A DNA stretch of 64,000 bases from Haemaphysalis longicornis (GCA_013339765.2 CM023448.1:194038409-194102408); one strand, 5' to 3'. Shown: positions 23,301 to 35,245, numbered from the stretch's first letter. The notes: a model not told the origin generated them from the letters alone. A program made the numbers and translations.

Positions 23301-24237
23301 AGAAGAATCACATGCGGGGAGACCTAGTGCGACCAAATTGAACATTTATCGCTCAGTTCGCATGCTTCATCGCAATTCAAAACATTTATTTTTTTGTTTT
23401 GCTAACATTTCTATGTAGTTTAACATCGATGTTATTCGTCACCCAGCAGCGGTTTAGTTGGTGTAATTCACAAGGAGTGCACTGGATATTAGTTAAATTT
23501 TCTCCAATGAGATAAAACTGGTCAGTACACAGAACATGAAAAAATTCAATATTGGTGTTTTTAACTAGAAGGAAACAATGAAAACTTGTTCTAATATCAC
23601 CACGTGTATTCTGACAGCTATGTTATGCTGTAACCACTGTTTAATCATATCAAGTATAGCGGAACTAGAACTAGTCAACGAAAGCGTCGATATAATGAAT
23701 TTTCGATCCGCAAAAATCTTTCACTAGCTTTAATTTCTGTGAAAATGTGGCTGCACATACCGTGTTCTACTGCGAGTACACTTTATGTCGCTTATACATA
23801 AGTAGATCTTGGTGAAACATAACCACACATACTTGATTTTTAATGGTCGTGACGTCGAACATGACTTAGGATATAATTTGAAGTCGTGAGCAAAAATATC
23901 GCCACAGCTATCATTGGGTGCCAACCGCAACCGCCAGGTTGACATCGGGCAACAACTACTTGGTGTTCAGGTGAAGTTTAAGAGCAGAGGGATATTGGCG
24001 AAGACGTGCGGTAGACATTCGTAAACACTTAAGGTTGCTGTGAATAACATAGAAACCTACTTTGCCACAACAGTTCCTTTTGATTAAAAACTGCTGTTTG
24101 CTTTGCTGTATAGAAGCAGGGTGTGGGGAGTTTCTTATTGTCTCTTTCAGATTGTCTTCGCATCATCTGCGACAAATAGCTTGTCTCAGAATTGTCGTCG
24201 TTAACACTCCACCTTCGGTGATTTTGTTTAATTGCAG
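20373..24237 (+). other. Gene 1 intron 1
   Basis: GT at 20373 and AG at 24236-24237. The intron holds a full-length Ruka-like SINE (21735-21937). The rest shows no gene; open frames near 22260-22570 and 22838-23161 lack domains. Confidence 0.65.
21735..21937 (+). mobile_element. Ruka-like tRNA-derived SINE, full length
   Basis: A tRNA-like head with A box (TGGCTCAGTGGCTAAGG) and B box (GGTTCGATTCC) is followed by the body word AAAACGCCCGTGTGTGCGAG and a TTAAAGATCCGCAGG block, ending near CGGCGCGTTAAACCC. A perfect 10-bp target duplication TGATGCTGTA flanks it (21725-21734 and 21938-21947). This structure and sequence match my recollection of Ruka, a SINE described from Rhipicephalus ticks. 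Confidence 0.85.
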
Positions 24238-24351
24238 GCAGAAGCCGTGGTCGAAGAATCAGAGGATGACTTTACCGACATACCCCAACACATCCAGTTG
24301 ACATTGACATATGTCGTCTCCACCCAAGGCCTGCTCACTTTCCTAGAAACC
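24238..24351 (+). CDS. MARVEL-like gene 1, exon encoding TM1 start
   Basis: Acceptor TTTTGTTTAATTGCAG and donor GTACGT bound 114 nt with no stop and phase 0 on both sides. The 38 residues start with an acidic patch (AVVEESEDDFTDIPQ) and continue HIQLTLTYVVSTQGLLTFLET, the first half of transmembrane helix 1. The equivalent exon in gene 2 ends YVGSVHGLFNFLEA at the same phase. The sequence Y-V-x-S-x-x-G-L-x-x-F-L-E is shared, strong evidence that the exon is real. Confidence 0.8.
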
Positions 24352-26737
24352 GTACGTTACACCTAATTTTGGCAACACAGGGGATATAAGTGCGGTGTTC
24401 TGTGAGCGACGCGTCACATGATCGAGTTACCGACTATGGGTGAAACGTACTAGGTCTAGCGGCGAAAGAAAGCTACGGCAATGAAAAACACGGGGCGGGC
24501 CGTTCGCTTTCGCCGTCACATATTATATCACGAACCGGCTCACAAGCGAGTACATAGTCACCATCAACAAATGTGACAGACGCAAAATATATTGAAGACA
24601 GCAAATTTCTGATTACCATCTGTCTGTCTACTTAACACTACAGCTTCTAGGTGTGGCTTCCAGCATGGCAGTGTGTCCCACAGCGCCAAGACAGATTTTT
24701 GCGCATAGAACCCTTATTTCTTGTGCTAGCAAAAGAAGGTAGAGTACTTGCCAGGTAACTGTTGAGACGGTGAGCAAGGCCTCTACAGAAACGGCGCACA
24801 TCAGGAGCGTAAAACCCAAATTTTGGAAACATTAAAACAGATTTGGTTGGTAAAAAACGCCATCAAAATGCCTAGTTTTGATGTACGCAGCCATTTCTTG
24901 AGTGTGACGTTTGAAGTACTTGTAACGAAAAGAGCTCAATGGTCCAAGACAAAAGCCACGAGTTTTTTTCCGGTACGCGGAGTACACCCTTTCTTAAAAG
25001 TTTCCTTAAAAATGTAATAAAATATGGAAATAAACAACATTCCGGCCAAATATGACAGTAATAATAGTTGCTTATTAGATTATAGGCCATGGTTATCAAA
25101 ATTATTGTTTACCTTTGCGAGCAAAAACGTGATCGTGGTTTCTTCTCAACCTCCTGTATGAAGCTGGAGTTCTCCACTAAGAAATAATCGAACGTTAACC
25201 TCCTTTCAAAGAGTTTATAAGGGGTCTGGAATGCAGGTTCATGTCTCACCTTTGTGGTAACCGTAGACTCCTGTTACAACAAAATTCCTTCATATGAACT
25301 TACGATAAAACGACTTTTGTCTTCCTGGAACCGGCACAAAGCAAGCAAGTTGCTTCTTCACTAAAAACTCCTGTACTGATAAGAAAGATGTTTATGGTCC
25401 TCTGAATTTTATCCTTAAGAGGCACGAAATGATGAAATCTTCGGCAAAGCATTATTGCAGCATTGGTGTTTACGGGGAATTTTCGCTCGTGCGACGTGTC
25501 AATTTTCTGAGATGGTTCTTGTAGGTTCCTCTGAGGTCCACTTTTTAAACGAAGTTTCTGTGGATGAATAGACGACTGCTGCTCCCGAGAGTGGCACATT
25601 TGTATTCACGGCACCGTAATATACCGATATTGGCCTACTTGGTAGTTTAGTCATTAGTTAGTCATTAGTTAGTGCTAGTCATTACGCTTCAGTTTTTAAC
25701 TGAAGTCCACTACGTATGCTTATCCCTCTTCCAACCTCTCCATTTGTTCCTTCACTTTCACACCTGCACGGTTCTAGTGAGGATTACGTTCTCTGCGCCC
25801 ATTTCCTCCCCCCTCGCCACCTTCCAATTAGCTCGGACGCCCTTCCCAAAGCGGGTAACAACATTCCATATCAGAAACAGGAAAGCTGGGCGAGTTGAAA
25901 CGGCCCGTTGCGCAGTTAGAATTTAATCCTGAACCCGAAATATGGTTTTACTCAAGAAATGTGATCTCCGCTGTGACATCGCAATCTTACATTGGGTGTC
26001 ATCATTGGCCTATTTTACCGCTTTGGTCACAGTGAGTCATATCTGCGCTATGTAGGGAAGCAGACTCGCGGACACATTGGAGAGAGCAAAGATAGCCGTC
26101 GCGATTTCCCCCTCTTCAATCACACAGTTCCCTACCACGCCAAACTTTTCAGTGGCGGGAGCTCATATACCGACTAGAAAAAACCTGAAGCCCTCCTACA
26201 GAGCTCGATGAAGGAGTGCAGCCGCGTCTCAGCAAGCTTGCTTGGAAGCGGTTGACTAAAGGCGCACGAGAGCATGTTTGTTTCAAGTTTCGCGATCTTT
26301 TGTTTTGTTACCAAAAAAATTAACTACGGAGACATTATCGCAAAGAAAATGTCTGACTGGGGTTTTCCTAGGCCCTTTACAACTTGGAGCAATAAAACTT
26401 GGAGGATGGTAGGGAAAACAAGAAAACTTCGAACAAGGTAACGACCACGATTGTTGCCAATGTTTCAGCGAAGAGACTTGCCTTCGTCAGGGCAAACCCC
26501 CACTTCCTACCTCGAAGACGTGGTAGGAAGTCGGGGATAGCGAATGGCATTTCAGACTTCTGCAGCCAGAACCCTCGTAATGCATTTGCAAAACAGAGAC
26601 GTACGGGACGAGGGATTCCGCTGGGAAAAGCACGTCCTACGTCTCCGCGGTGGTCGAGAGGCGGCGCTAGTTGACCGGCCTGTGGGCAGTCCAAAATGTA
26701 AACCCCCCCGCTCTAAAGTCGAGAGGGAAGCCGTCAC

Positions 26738-26945
26738 GGAATAGCCCAATTGGTAGTGCACTGCACACTTTATGCGGAGGTTGTGGGTTCGACTTCCGCT
26801 TCCGAAAAATATAGGCGGATTTTTTCTCGACTTGTATCGTCAATTATTTATACCTGTGTCAAAAAAAGGGCAATCATACCCCATTCGGCACAAAAGAAAC
26901 ACTGTCGAATCACCAAATAGCACACCGGCAATCAGGACTGGAACC

Positions 26946-26947
<2 letters not shown>
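26738..26947 (+). mobile_element. tRNA-derived SINE with (AT)n tail
   Basis: The head has an A box (TAGCCCAATTGGTAGTGC) and B box (GGTTCGACTTCC) about 38 nt apart, as in a tRNA promoter. A roughly 140-bp body follows and runs straight into an AT microsatellite, the typical SINE tail. The anticodon arm is poor, so this is not a functional tRNA gene. Confidence 0.7.
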
Positions 26948-26976
<29 letters not shown>

Positions 26977-27026
26977 CTATATATATCTATAATTAAGAGA
27001 TCATATATTATATATATATACTATAT

Positions 27027-27070
<44 letters not shown>
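26948..27070. repeat. (AT)n microsatellite
   Basis: Nearly pure TA dinucleotides in two blocks interrupted around 26976-27003 and 27020-27031. It probably grew from the tail of the adjacent SINE. Confidence 0.95.
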
Positions 27071-27071
<1 letters not shown>

Positions 27072-27151
27072 CACAGAAATAAGAGTTGGCAGTCAAGAAA
27101 ACCTCGGAAAGCAAAGGGGAGGATGTGGTAGGTCATTGAAACAGATAAAGA

Positions 27152-27270
27152 ATTTGGAAAGAAAGAAAGAAAGAAAGTGGAGCGGATCCCACCTGGCGGG
27201 CATTTGTTCTCCACTTTCTTACTTTCTTACTTTCTTTCTTTCTTCTCACTTTCTTTCTTTCTTTCTGAGT
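27152..27270. repeat. (GAAA)n and (CTTT)n facing repeats
   Basis: A GAAAGAAAGAAAG run at about 27156-27178 faces a CTTTCTTTC/CTTAC run at about 27216-27270 across 40 bp, so the two can fold back on each other. Confidence 0.85.
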
Positions 27271-28086
27271 ATTTTAGTCCTCCGTACGTGCGCCTCTAGA
27301 GCTCGGCAGCCTCAAATCCCGCAAAGCCATGCCCACGTGTTTGACGCCACTCAGAACTGCGCCACACGCACGCACGCCGAAACTTTTATCGCAGCGGGGA
27401 TTGAATGGGCGAGCGCCTCCGCTCTAGCGTCGAACGGAAAGTAGAGCGGCGTGCTCTAAGTGATGTCAACATGAGGGCATGGCTTTCTGGGGCTTTGCGG
27501 CCGCCGCGTTGCAGAAGCGCCCATCCGGAGGACTGTGTACTCAGCCCATAAAGGCTCGGGCAATCACATTTCCACAAATATAACGCTGGATATCAGGTAG
27601 ACTTATGATCCTCTACAATTTACCCATTGCAATCACACGCCTAACTGCAATATATAAAAATTAATTAAGAGGTACTAATTATTTAGTGCTTTAAATAGCA
27701 ATTGGAACTCATTTTATTGCGTCCGCCACAGCCCCTGATCACTTCGTGCAAGAAAAACAATTTTACCTTCCAAACTCTATGTTATAAAATTACTTAAAGT
27801 CTTCCCTCAAACACCCTGTATACTTTCAAAGAAAACATTTACACCTCGTTAACCTATAAAACAGGTCACCTTTGCTGATAACCTTGCGGTATAGTACTGT
27901 AACTTTGCCTTCTAAGCACTTAGAAACTAATTCATTCATATTATGCACGACGCCTGCACGCCGCACAATTCTCCCGGCTGCCATATGGTGGACAAAGGGA
28001 TGTGGTAAAGAGACTGACGTTCTAGGCTCGCTTTGTGAAACCGATTCCGCTCAGTGGCGCCGGCGTAACACAGCTCGCTGACGCAG

Positions 28087-28263
28087 GTCGGCGCCATGGC
28101 CTTACTGGTCCTGTACCTGCTGATGGCCTCGCATCTGGATGGGGAGTGGTTTGCGCACGGCGTCTTCCTGGTAGCCTTTACCTACACCATCAACAACCTG
28201 CTCATCATCATCTCGTCCGTGTCGTCACCTTCCACCGAGCTTCACATCCCCCACACAGTATTC
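28087..28263 (+). CDS. MARVEL-like gene 1, exon encoding TM1 end and TM2
   Basis: AG at 28085-28086 and donor GTAAGC at 28264 bound 177 nt, phase 0 at both ends. The 59 residues give VGAMALLVLYLLMAS (rest of helix 1), a short polar loop (HLDGEW), helix 2 (FAHGVFLVAFTYTINNLLII) and a Ser/Pro loop to HIPHTVF. The gene 2 exon at 61985-62152 has the same design and shares T-x-x-I-N-x-L-x-x-I-x-S. Pyrimidine content of the acceptor is modest, but the homology fixes the boundary. Confidence 0.85.
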
Positions 28264-28952
28264 GTAAGCTAAGTCTTACTCCGCTGCCGATGTATTCAGC
28301 TGACATCACACTGTCTCAGTGTGTAGACTGTAAAGCACCTCCGTGGTTCAGTTTCACCACAATGCACTCCAGTGACCCATGCATGTTGCCAAAAAAGAAA
28401 ATTTGACGATTGACCGCAACGTGCATATATAATTTGACTAAAAATGGGATGTGCGTTGTGGCACTGCGCACTTCAGTGTGTCATGCTTGAATTGCGTGAT
28501 GCCACAGCTGGGACCAAACAAATTTGCTCGTGAGAGGGACATTTCCGGTTTTATACGAACGTTTCTTCGATTTGTGAAGCCCAAGAGACGAAATATCAAT
28601 GGTTATGATTGGAATAATTTGGCTCAATTGGTTGGCTCAATTGGAACCAGAAGTGGCCAAAGTACGGGTGGCTGCTAGACATGTCTAGGGGTTCGTCTGG
28701 TAAAAAAAAGAGAGAAGAAGAAAATAAGCCGCCCATACCCACTTATGGCAAATTCTGTGCAAAGTATTGACCGAGAGATTGTCCAAGGGCTATCGATTGC
28801 TAGGCAGACGGGGGATCGTTTAGTGTAAAAAAATGCCGCCCACCTGCTTGCTTCGCTAATGATGGGGTCTGGAGGCGAGAGCATTTCTTCCACCCATGCC
28901 CACCTAGGTTCGCATGCTCCACTCCTTCTCCCACTCTTCTAGCTCTCTTGTT

Positions 28953-29040
28953 CTTCTTCTTATGATGATGATGATGATTGCTAGTGGTATCCCCTTTGTA
29001 GCGGGGTAATGATGTGTCTGTCTTACAAAAAACTAATGTA
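28953..29040 (-). mobile_element. 3' tail of ATC-ending non-LTR element
   Basis: On the minus strand this matches the tails at 57980-58110 and 59640-59736: a TTAG-T-rich stretch, then ACACATCATTACCCCGCTAC, AAAGGGGAT and an ATCATCATC run. Only the tail remains, a severe 5' truncation. Confidence 0.75.
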
Positions 29041-29051
29041 TTAATATATAT

Positions 29052-29380
29052 ACAGAAAGATAGGTGTCAGCAGTCTACGACGCCAAAGGAGGCATAGGGG
29101 TGTGGTTAGGGCTCTTTTCTTTTTTACTACGGTTAATGAAGTGAACATTTTTTTTTCAATATACAGAAGAAGAAAGAAAAAACACGCGCCCAGAGTGGGG
29201 ACTCGAACCCACGCCTTGGTTCGGTCCCCACTCTCCCCCACTCTGGGCGCGTGTTTTTCTTTCTTCTTCTGTATATTGAAAAAAAAATGTTCACTTCATT
29301 AACCGTAGTAAAAAAGAAAAGAGCCTAACCACACCCCTATGCCTCCTTTGGCGTCGTAGACTGCTGACCTATCTTTCTGT
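29052..29380. repeat. Head-to-head SINE pair forming a 150-bp inverted repeat
   Basis: Two copies of the same tRNA-derived SINE meet head to head. The left arm (29052-29203, minus orientation) and right arm (29224-29380, plus orientation) are almost perfect reverse complements, including the ACACGCGCCCAGAGTGGGG head and the CCTATCTTTCTGT end. About 20 bp separate them, and the right arm has a short CCCCACTCT duplication. A single plus-strand copy occurs at 29664-29899. Confidence 0.9.
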
Positions 29381-29663
29381 ATTTCTTCAACGAGCCCCTC
29401 ATTTCCTTACTATATTATTCTGCGAAAGCCTAGCGAGGCTCTCGGTTCTGGCCAGCCTTGATGCCTAGGTAGCATAAGAGGGCTTCCCGCCCAGTTACCC
29501 GCTCATGACAGGCTGTAGACGTTGGAGTCACGCCCGGGGTTGAAAAGAAGGTCCCCTTCTTCCCCGTGTAGGTCAGAGTGGCGCTGGCTACCACCCTCAA
29601 GTGTCAGATACACTTCTAGTAATATATATATAAAATAGCCCAGAAAGTGAAGGAGAACACAGT

Positions 29664-29899
29664 CGCCCAGATAGCCGAATTGGTAAGGCATTCGACATGT
29701 AATCGAAAGGCGTGGGTTCGGTCCCCACTCTGGGCGCGTGTTTTTCTTTCTTTCTTCTGTATATTGAAAAAAAAAATGTTCACTTTCATTAACCGTAGTA
29801 AAAAAGAAAAGAGCCTAACCACACCCCTATGCCTCCTTTGGCGTCGTAGACTGCTGACCTATCTTTCTGTATTTCTTCAACGAGCCCTCATTTCCTTAC
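29664..29899 (+). mobile_element. tRNA-derived SINE (single copy)
   Basis: The head carries A box TAGCCGAATTGGTAAGG and B box GGTTCGGTCCCC and can draw a tRNA-like cloverleaf with a 5-bp anticodon stem (TTCGA/TCGAA), but the loop has A where U33 is required. A body shared with the 29052-29380 pair follows, then an (AT)n tail. Hence a SINE and not a tRNA gene. Confidence 0.8.
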
Positions 29900-29914
29900 T
29901 ATATATATAATATA

Positions 29915-29971
<57 letters not shown>
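29900..29971. repeat. (AT)n microsatellite
   Basis: Pure TA run, tail of the preceding SINE. It abuts the truncated 3' end of the minus-strand element that follows. Confidence 0.95.
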
Positions 29972-29973
<2 letters not shown>

Positions 29974-32945
29974 TCTTCGTTTAATACTAGATCTGCTCTT
30001 AGAGCACGTACAAAATACTTAATTTTTCTGTTACAGGTGGTAGTTGTCCTAGGCAATATTCAGCTCTCTGCTTTTCGTCCACCATCATTCTAATCTTCTT
30101 TTCGCCGCCTTGGCAGCCTTGAAGTTAACTTCCTCTGTGCTACCCTAAAATCCTTGGGCTTCTGGAAGCCGAATATTTCCCTCATGTAGATTTGGATGGA
30201 CACACTCGCATTCCAACACTATTTGCCGCATAGTTTCTGTTTCTTTTCCGCAGACCACTCATACCCCATCATTTTGTGTATACTTCCGTATAAAGCTCTT
30301 ATTTCGCAAGGAACATGCTCTAGCCTAAAAAAATAAAAGCAGTGCCCTTGGAATTATCTTAGAAATTTTCATTTCGGATCTCCAATTTCTCTACCCTGTA
30401 CATCTCAAACAACGTTTTAGCTTCCTTTTTTCTCTCCATTTATTTGTTTCTATCTGCCTTGCTTGTTTTTTTTTTTTTTTTGTTATCTTGGCTGCCTTTG
30501 TTCTCCACTGTTCTTTCCGTATTTCATCGTTAGCCTTCTAGTATTCCTTAACCCACTGCGTGTCCACGCTTTTCAAGTGTAGGTACCTAAACACCTTATC
30601 TGTCCACCCACGTTGATCCATTGCTCTCAACCTCCCCTCAAAACATACTTTACTCTGAGCTTCTCGAACTTCAAACGACGCCCAGCCCATATCTCGTTGT
30701 ACTGCTTGGTTAGTTATTTTACGATGCGCTCCTATGGCCAAACGGCCTACCGTTCTCTGGTTCACTTCAAAACATGCTAGAGTGTCTGATTTTAAGTAGA
30801 GTACTGCATTCGCCAAAGTGGAGCCAGGAACCATTACTCTTTCCCAGATTCGTCTCACTACTTCATATTTATTATACCCCCACAGAGCTCTATTCTTCAT
30901 TATAGCTGCATTTCGCTTTCTTTTATTCTTAAGTTTCCCCACCTTAGTTCTTAAGTAGTTGTCCCCATCCTTTATCCACACTCCAAAATATTTATATTCC
31001 TTGACTCTGGGTAATTCGCCATGCTTAATTGACACTGAGTCAGTGCAAGTGTCATTGAAAACGATTATTTGCGATTTAAAGCGCCAAAATTTAACCCGAG
31101 GTCGGTGGCTTCCTGGCCACTAATATTTATGAGTCGTTGCATATCGCTCTGGTTATCACCTAAAAGAACAACGTTGTGTGCGTATAACATTTCCAGTATA
31201 CGGTGTTGTAGCACTTCCACTTGCAACATATGCGTTAGGTTAAACCATAATTGACTTGTTTTCTAGTTTATTTTCCAACCCTGTCAAGCAAAGCATAAAC
31301 AGTATTGGGCTCAACGGGCATCCCTGTTTCAGTCCTCGATGGGTGTTGACTCGCTGTGCACATTTATGCTCTTCTCATGTCAGGTGCACTTTTATAATGT
31401 TTATAGATTGCTATAAGGAACTGCATTAACTCGTCATCTAAGCCCTGGAGTGTCAGAATTCTCCACAGGATTTCTTTGTTTACGTTGTCATATGCCCCTT
31501 TAATGTCCAATAACGTAATCCATAATGGTCTATTCTGAGCTTTCGCAATTTATATGCACTGGGTTATCTCGAACAAATTATCATCTAAGCGCCTGTCGCG
31601 TCTAAATCCATTCTGCAGTTCCCCAAGGATTTGTTTTTCTTCCATCTATGCTTGAATTTCTGATTTTATCACCTGCAATACGAATCTATACACCACTGAC
31701 GTTACTGTGAGTGGTCGGTATTTATAAATACTGGCTTTGTTGCCTCCTCCTTTATATGTTAAATTATCCTACTTTTTAGCCAATCCTCCGGTATTTGCTT
31801 GGTTTGTATCACCTTATCTATTTCCTTCATAAACAACAGCTTTTTTTTTTGCTCCAAGCTGGTGTATCAGCTGCATTGCTATTCTGACCAGGCCCACTGC
31901 TATTTGGGAGGAAACTTTATGCTCGGTTTTCTTTTTCAAGAAGTGTTGCTCAAAATTATTTCCTTTCCATGGTCTTCTGTGGCGCTGACGTTATTGGTGC
32001 AGGCTTCCCTACCTCTACTCCATAAACTTCTCGCTAATCATTCATTGAATATGCGCCAACGCCAGCTCTCCTTCGAAATGTTTCCCCTTTTCATCAATCA
32101 AAAATTTTTGATGAATATGGTTTTTTGAGTTCAATGATTTTACATGGTTCAAAACTTCTTGGATGCACTTTTGTCCTTCTGTATTTCTGCCATCCAGTGC
32201 TCGCTTTTTTAAAGTTTGATCTTTGCTTGCACCATTTGCTGCACTTCCAGTTTTTTTTTCGGAGCTATCCCATTTTTTCTTCAATTTATACCTACGGTTC
32301 CATACCAGTTATTTTTGCCTCTCTATGTCCACTTGGCGTCTTTTTTCGATGGCCAATAACCTCTCTTACTTAATTATTCCACCAGCTTCTCGGCTTTCTC
32401 TTCTCTTTCCATCGGTTTCGTTGCTTGGCTTCGTTCTTCTTATGCTTAATGAACGCGATCATTTCGTCGCAATCCCAATTTTTGTCTGGGTACTTATTGA
32501 TTTCGTCTTTCATCATATCAACGATGATCTTGAACTGTTCATTGTTCAAATTAGTTTTTCCGGTTGTACCGATTCTAAATTTGTCCAGGTTGCGCCTCCA
32601 AAGTGCAAGGCAAGCCGCCTATGGTCTTTTCCTAGGCTGTCTGTTCCGCTTTCATCTATCCTCATTTTCCGCAACCTTTCGTATACTGCCTCGGAGACTA
32701 GACTAGTCTACTCTGGACTTTCCGTTTCCGCTTTCCACGTTACTTGTTCGTCACACTTGGTTTCTATGTTTGCTATTACAAGCCGGTTTCCTGGAATAGA
32801 TTTATCACTAGAGAACATTTGTGATCTGTGTATCCATCCAAATCTTCTACGTGAGCATTCATATCTCCAACTAGGATTATTTCACCCGAATATTTGAACT
32901 CGTTTACATCTGTTCTGAAACAGTTTTCCATTTCCTAATTTTCCT
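29972..32945 (-). mobile_element. Non-LTR retrotransposon (ATC-tail family), degraded
   Basis: Reading leftward: an endonuclease piece at 32945-32820 with ILVGDMNAHVEDLDGYTDH; a decayed linker; GLKQGCPLSPILF near 31350; the RT box at 31184-31173 as YAHN in place of YADD, followed by VVLLGDNQSDMQRLIN; a 165-codon open segment (31035-30538); then the C-terminal Cys-rich region in broken frames. Its ATC tail is missing, replaced by the AT microsatellite. It is clearly a different clade from the I-like elements: it has no RNase H. It may be CR1/L2-like. Confidence 0.75.
30538..31035 (-). pseudogene. RT thumb/C-terminal domain of the ATC-tail element
   Basis: The longest open piece of this copy starts near HGELPRVKEYKYFGVWIKDG and runs through ALWGYNKYEVVRRIWERVM, GRLAIGAHRKITNQAVQ and MGWASFEVREAQSKVCFEG. 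It is about 80% similar by eye to residues 65-225 of the plus-strand copy at 56769-57926. Confidence 0.75.
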
Positions 32946-33310
32946 CCCTAGCTCTGCTTCCGGTCCACAGATACTCTAACTCTCCTATCACCCTCTCATT
33001 ACTGCCTTCCCCACCCCTCTCTGCCTTCTTCCCTGGTCTATTCCCGCTCCCATTGTAATCCTTTTCTGCTGTTCTTCGCCTACCCTCCCCTCCGGTCCGT
33101 CTCTCATATCGCTCTTGCTGCCCCTACATCCACAAACCCTTTCTCCATTATCATACCCTCCCCCTCCCTTTCTCCCTCTTCTTCTCCCCTTCCCCCTCCT
33201 CATCATGCCTTCTGTCCTCACAGGCATAGTTACCCCTACTCGCTCTCCCACCACCCCTCCGCTACCACCCCACCTCTCTTACGCTCCACTTTCCTCTTCG
33301 TGTAGGAACG
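32946..33310. repeat. Pyrimidine-rich low-complexity tract
   Basis: A CTCCC/CCTTCTC-rich stretch on the plus strand, similar in style to 33665-33860. The Arg/Gly and Pro/Leu frames in it are compositional. Confidence 0.7.
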
Positions 33311-33441
33311 GGCCGTGGACGCGGTAATTTGGCTCCTATATTTATTACGGGTGCGGCAGCCCGGCCGGACCTCTGAGTGGCGATGGCAGGCAACCAACTA
33401 GGCGCGCCGGTTTGTTCGTTCTGTTACGCGTAGCTCTCAAT

Positions 33442-33610
33442 AGAGAGTTTTAGCTAACCGTTTTCGACGGTCCGCTCCGGTATCGGCGGCACGGTCAGCG
33501 CAACCGGAACCAATGCCGTTCGCGGCCAAGCGGGCCACGCATGCGCAATGGCGCTCCCGCTTGCTATCGGAGCGGAGCGCACCGTGAAAAACGGTCAGCT
33601 AAAACTCGCT
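33442..33610. mobile_element. Small MITE with AAT target duplication
   Basis: Inverted termini AGAGAGTTTTAGCTAACCG (33442) and the mirror CGGTCAGCTAAAACTCGCT (ending 33610) enclose a 169-bp GC-rich core. AAT flanks it on both sides (33439-33441 and 33611-33613). A split second copy lies at 42430-42609 plus 50813-50898. No coding capacity. Confidence 0.85.
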
Positions 33611-33613
33611 AAT

Positions 33614-34950
33614 GACTATGGACGGCGCTTGCAGTTGGTAAAGACGTGCCGCTACATTCAACCCCATACCCTCTCTCTCATTCTACATACTTATTTCCCC
33701 TTTTCTCCCCAGTTCCTCTTCTGCTCCCCATTTCCCTCCAACTCATTTCCTCCTAATCGCCATTTCAGCTCTACTCCACTTCTTATCCTTCCCTCCGTTC
33801 TTCGTTTCTCCGATATCCCACGGTTCCTCCTACCATCTCTTAAAGGAGTCCTGAAAGGCGTTTTTAGCACACTAAATGAACTAACGCTATCGCTAGGTTG
33901 GGTGATCAACGTTATCTGTGCCAAGTATAACATTTTTACGTGCAGTGGAAAGCTCACACTTTCGTTGCAAAGTTTTGTTTTTTGGCACCATCATCACCGC
34001 CACCTGCGCGTCACGCAGCAGAAATCTTGCTATTGGACGGCTTTTTCACGCACTTCCGGCGAAGAAAAGCGTCGTCTGCTCAGCTACGACGGGTCGCGGC
34101 GCCGCATTTGCTTTGCTTAATTAGCGCTTCCTGCAGCACGCTCAACACGATTGTGTTCGTCCATATCTTTTTTACTCTATTACCAGCACTTCTCGTTAAG
34201 GCGCACTGGCTAGGCCGACACGACAACGATGTGACGGCGACGCCGAGTTCGCAGAACGCCTTGTCACACGACGACGACGCGTACACGAACACGACGGTCG
34301 ATCGAAAGTCCGCGTGGTGTGACTGGCTCGCTGACAGAAGACGCCGACAATACCGATCGGCTGAACGGTCGTCGGGAATCGATCGAGAAGCGAAAACAGC
34401 TGTGCCCTGACAATATGTGTGCCGTCATGAATGCGGCTCTATTCTGTTAGTTCCTAGAGTGTAATAAACATAGTAAGTTCCATGAACTTCATACAACTCA
34501 GCACTAGCGCTAATGCGATCCGTATTTCCGCTTACGACGCTTCGGCCATTCGCTTTGGCGACAATTCGTTTCCAGGAGTTACAAATTGCATATTCCTGTG
34601 GGACCAGCAAGGCTTGTAAAAAACGTAAGCCCACTAAAGGGCAGAAGAGGAGTTACGGAAGGTTTATTAGGTAATAAGGAATCAATGCCGACCAAAGTTT
34701 TTAGCGGAAAGCGTAAAACAAAAGCACGGCGAGCACTATTCCCGCCGGGCGAAATCGCAGGGGCAGCTGAAACAGAGCTGTTCCTGGAGATCAGCTATGG
34801 TGGGGGCTTCATGGAACCTTACTTCGCAACTCTTATTCAAGAAATGTTCAGTTAAGCAGCCAGGAATCCTTGAAATCAGATAGAAAACATGAATGCGACA
34901 CAAAGGGTGGACCTCAATGTAGTATACAGGTCATTTCCATAGCATCTCCC
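33614..34950. other. No gene seen
   Basis: Pyrimidine-rich DNA (33665-33860), then mixed sequence. Open frames of 150-190 codons overlap on both strands without any domain or splice support. Confidence 0.4.
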
Positions 34951-34951
34951 G

Positions 34952-35245
34952 CTGTGTCGTAGCACAGTGGACTAAGGCCTCGCGATCCCTAGATCAAAAT
35001 TGCTGGTTCAAATCCCGGCAGAGTGTCTTTTTTTATTGCCTTTCAAGAGGCGTGGTTTGTGAACCGTATACTCCAATCCAAAAGAAAACTTTCCCGCAGC
35101 GGCGGCTGCTTTTCTGGTGGAGGCGAAAAGCGAAAACGCCCGTGTGTACGAGGTTTCGCCGCAAGTTAAAGATCCCCAGTTGGTGAAAATTAATCGGGAG
35201 CCCTCCACTACGGCGCGCCTCCTCGCCTGCGCGCTGCCGCAACGC
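34952..35245 (+). mobile_element. Composite SINE: divergent tRNA head plus Ruka body
   Basis: A tRNA-like head (A box TAGCACAGTGGACTAAGG, B box GGTTCAAATCC, 34955-35022) is followed by about 70 bp of unrelated sequence and then by a Ruka-type body (35093-35230: GGAGGCGAAAAGCGAAAACG, CGCCCGTGTGTACGAG, TTAAAGATCC). The 3' end folds into a 14-bp hairpin (CCTCCTCGCCTGCG and its complement). No target duplication seen. Confidence 0.7.

Larger units (their letters stand above)
24352..28086 (+). other. Gene 1 intron 2
   Basis: GT at 24352, AG at 28085-28086. It contains a tRNA-related SINE with an AT-rich tail (26738-27070) and a GAAA/TTTC repeat pair (27150-27270). No other gene seen. Confidence 0.65.

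Noticed and set aside
29664..29740. Possible tRNA gene
   Set aside because: A cloverleaf can be drawn but the anticodon loop lacks U33, and the sequence continues into a SINE body and AT tail found in other copies.
33115..34120. Pro/Ser/Leu-rich ORFs in the CT-rich tract
   Set aside because: Compositional, with overlapping open frames on both strands and no family resemblance.
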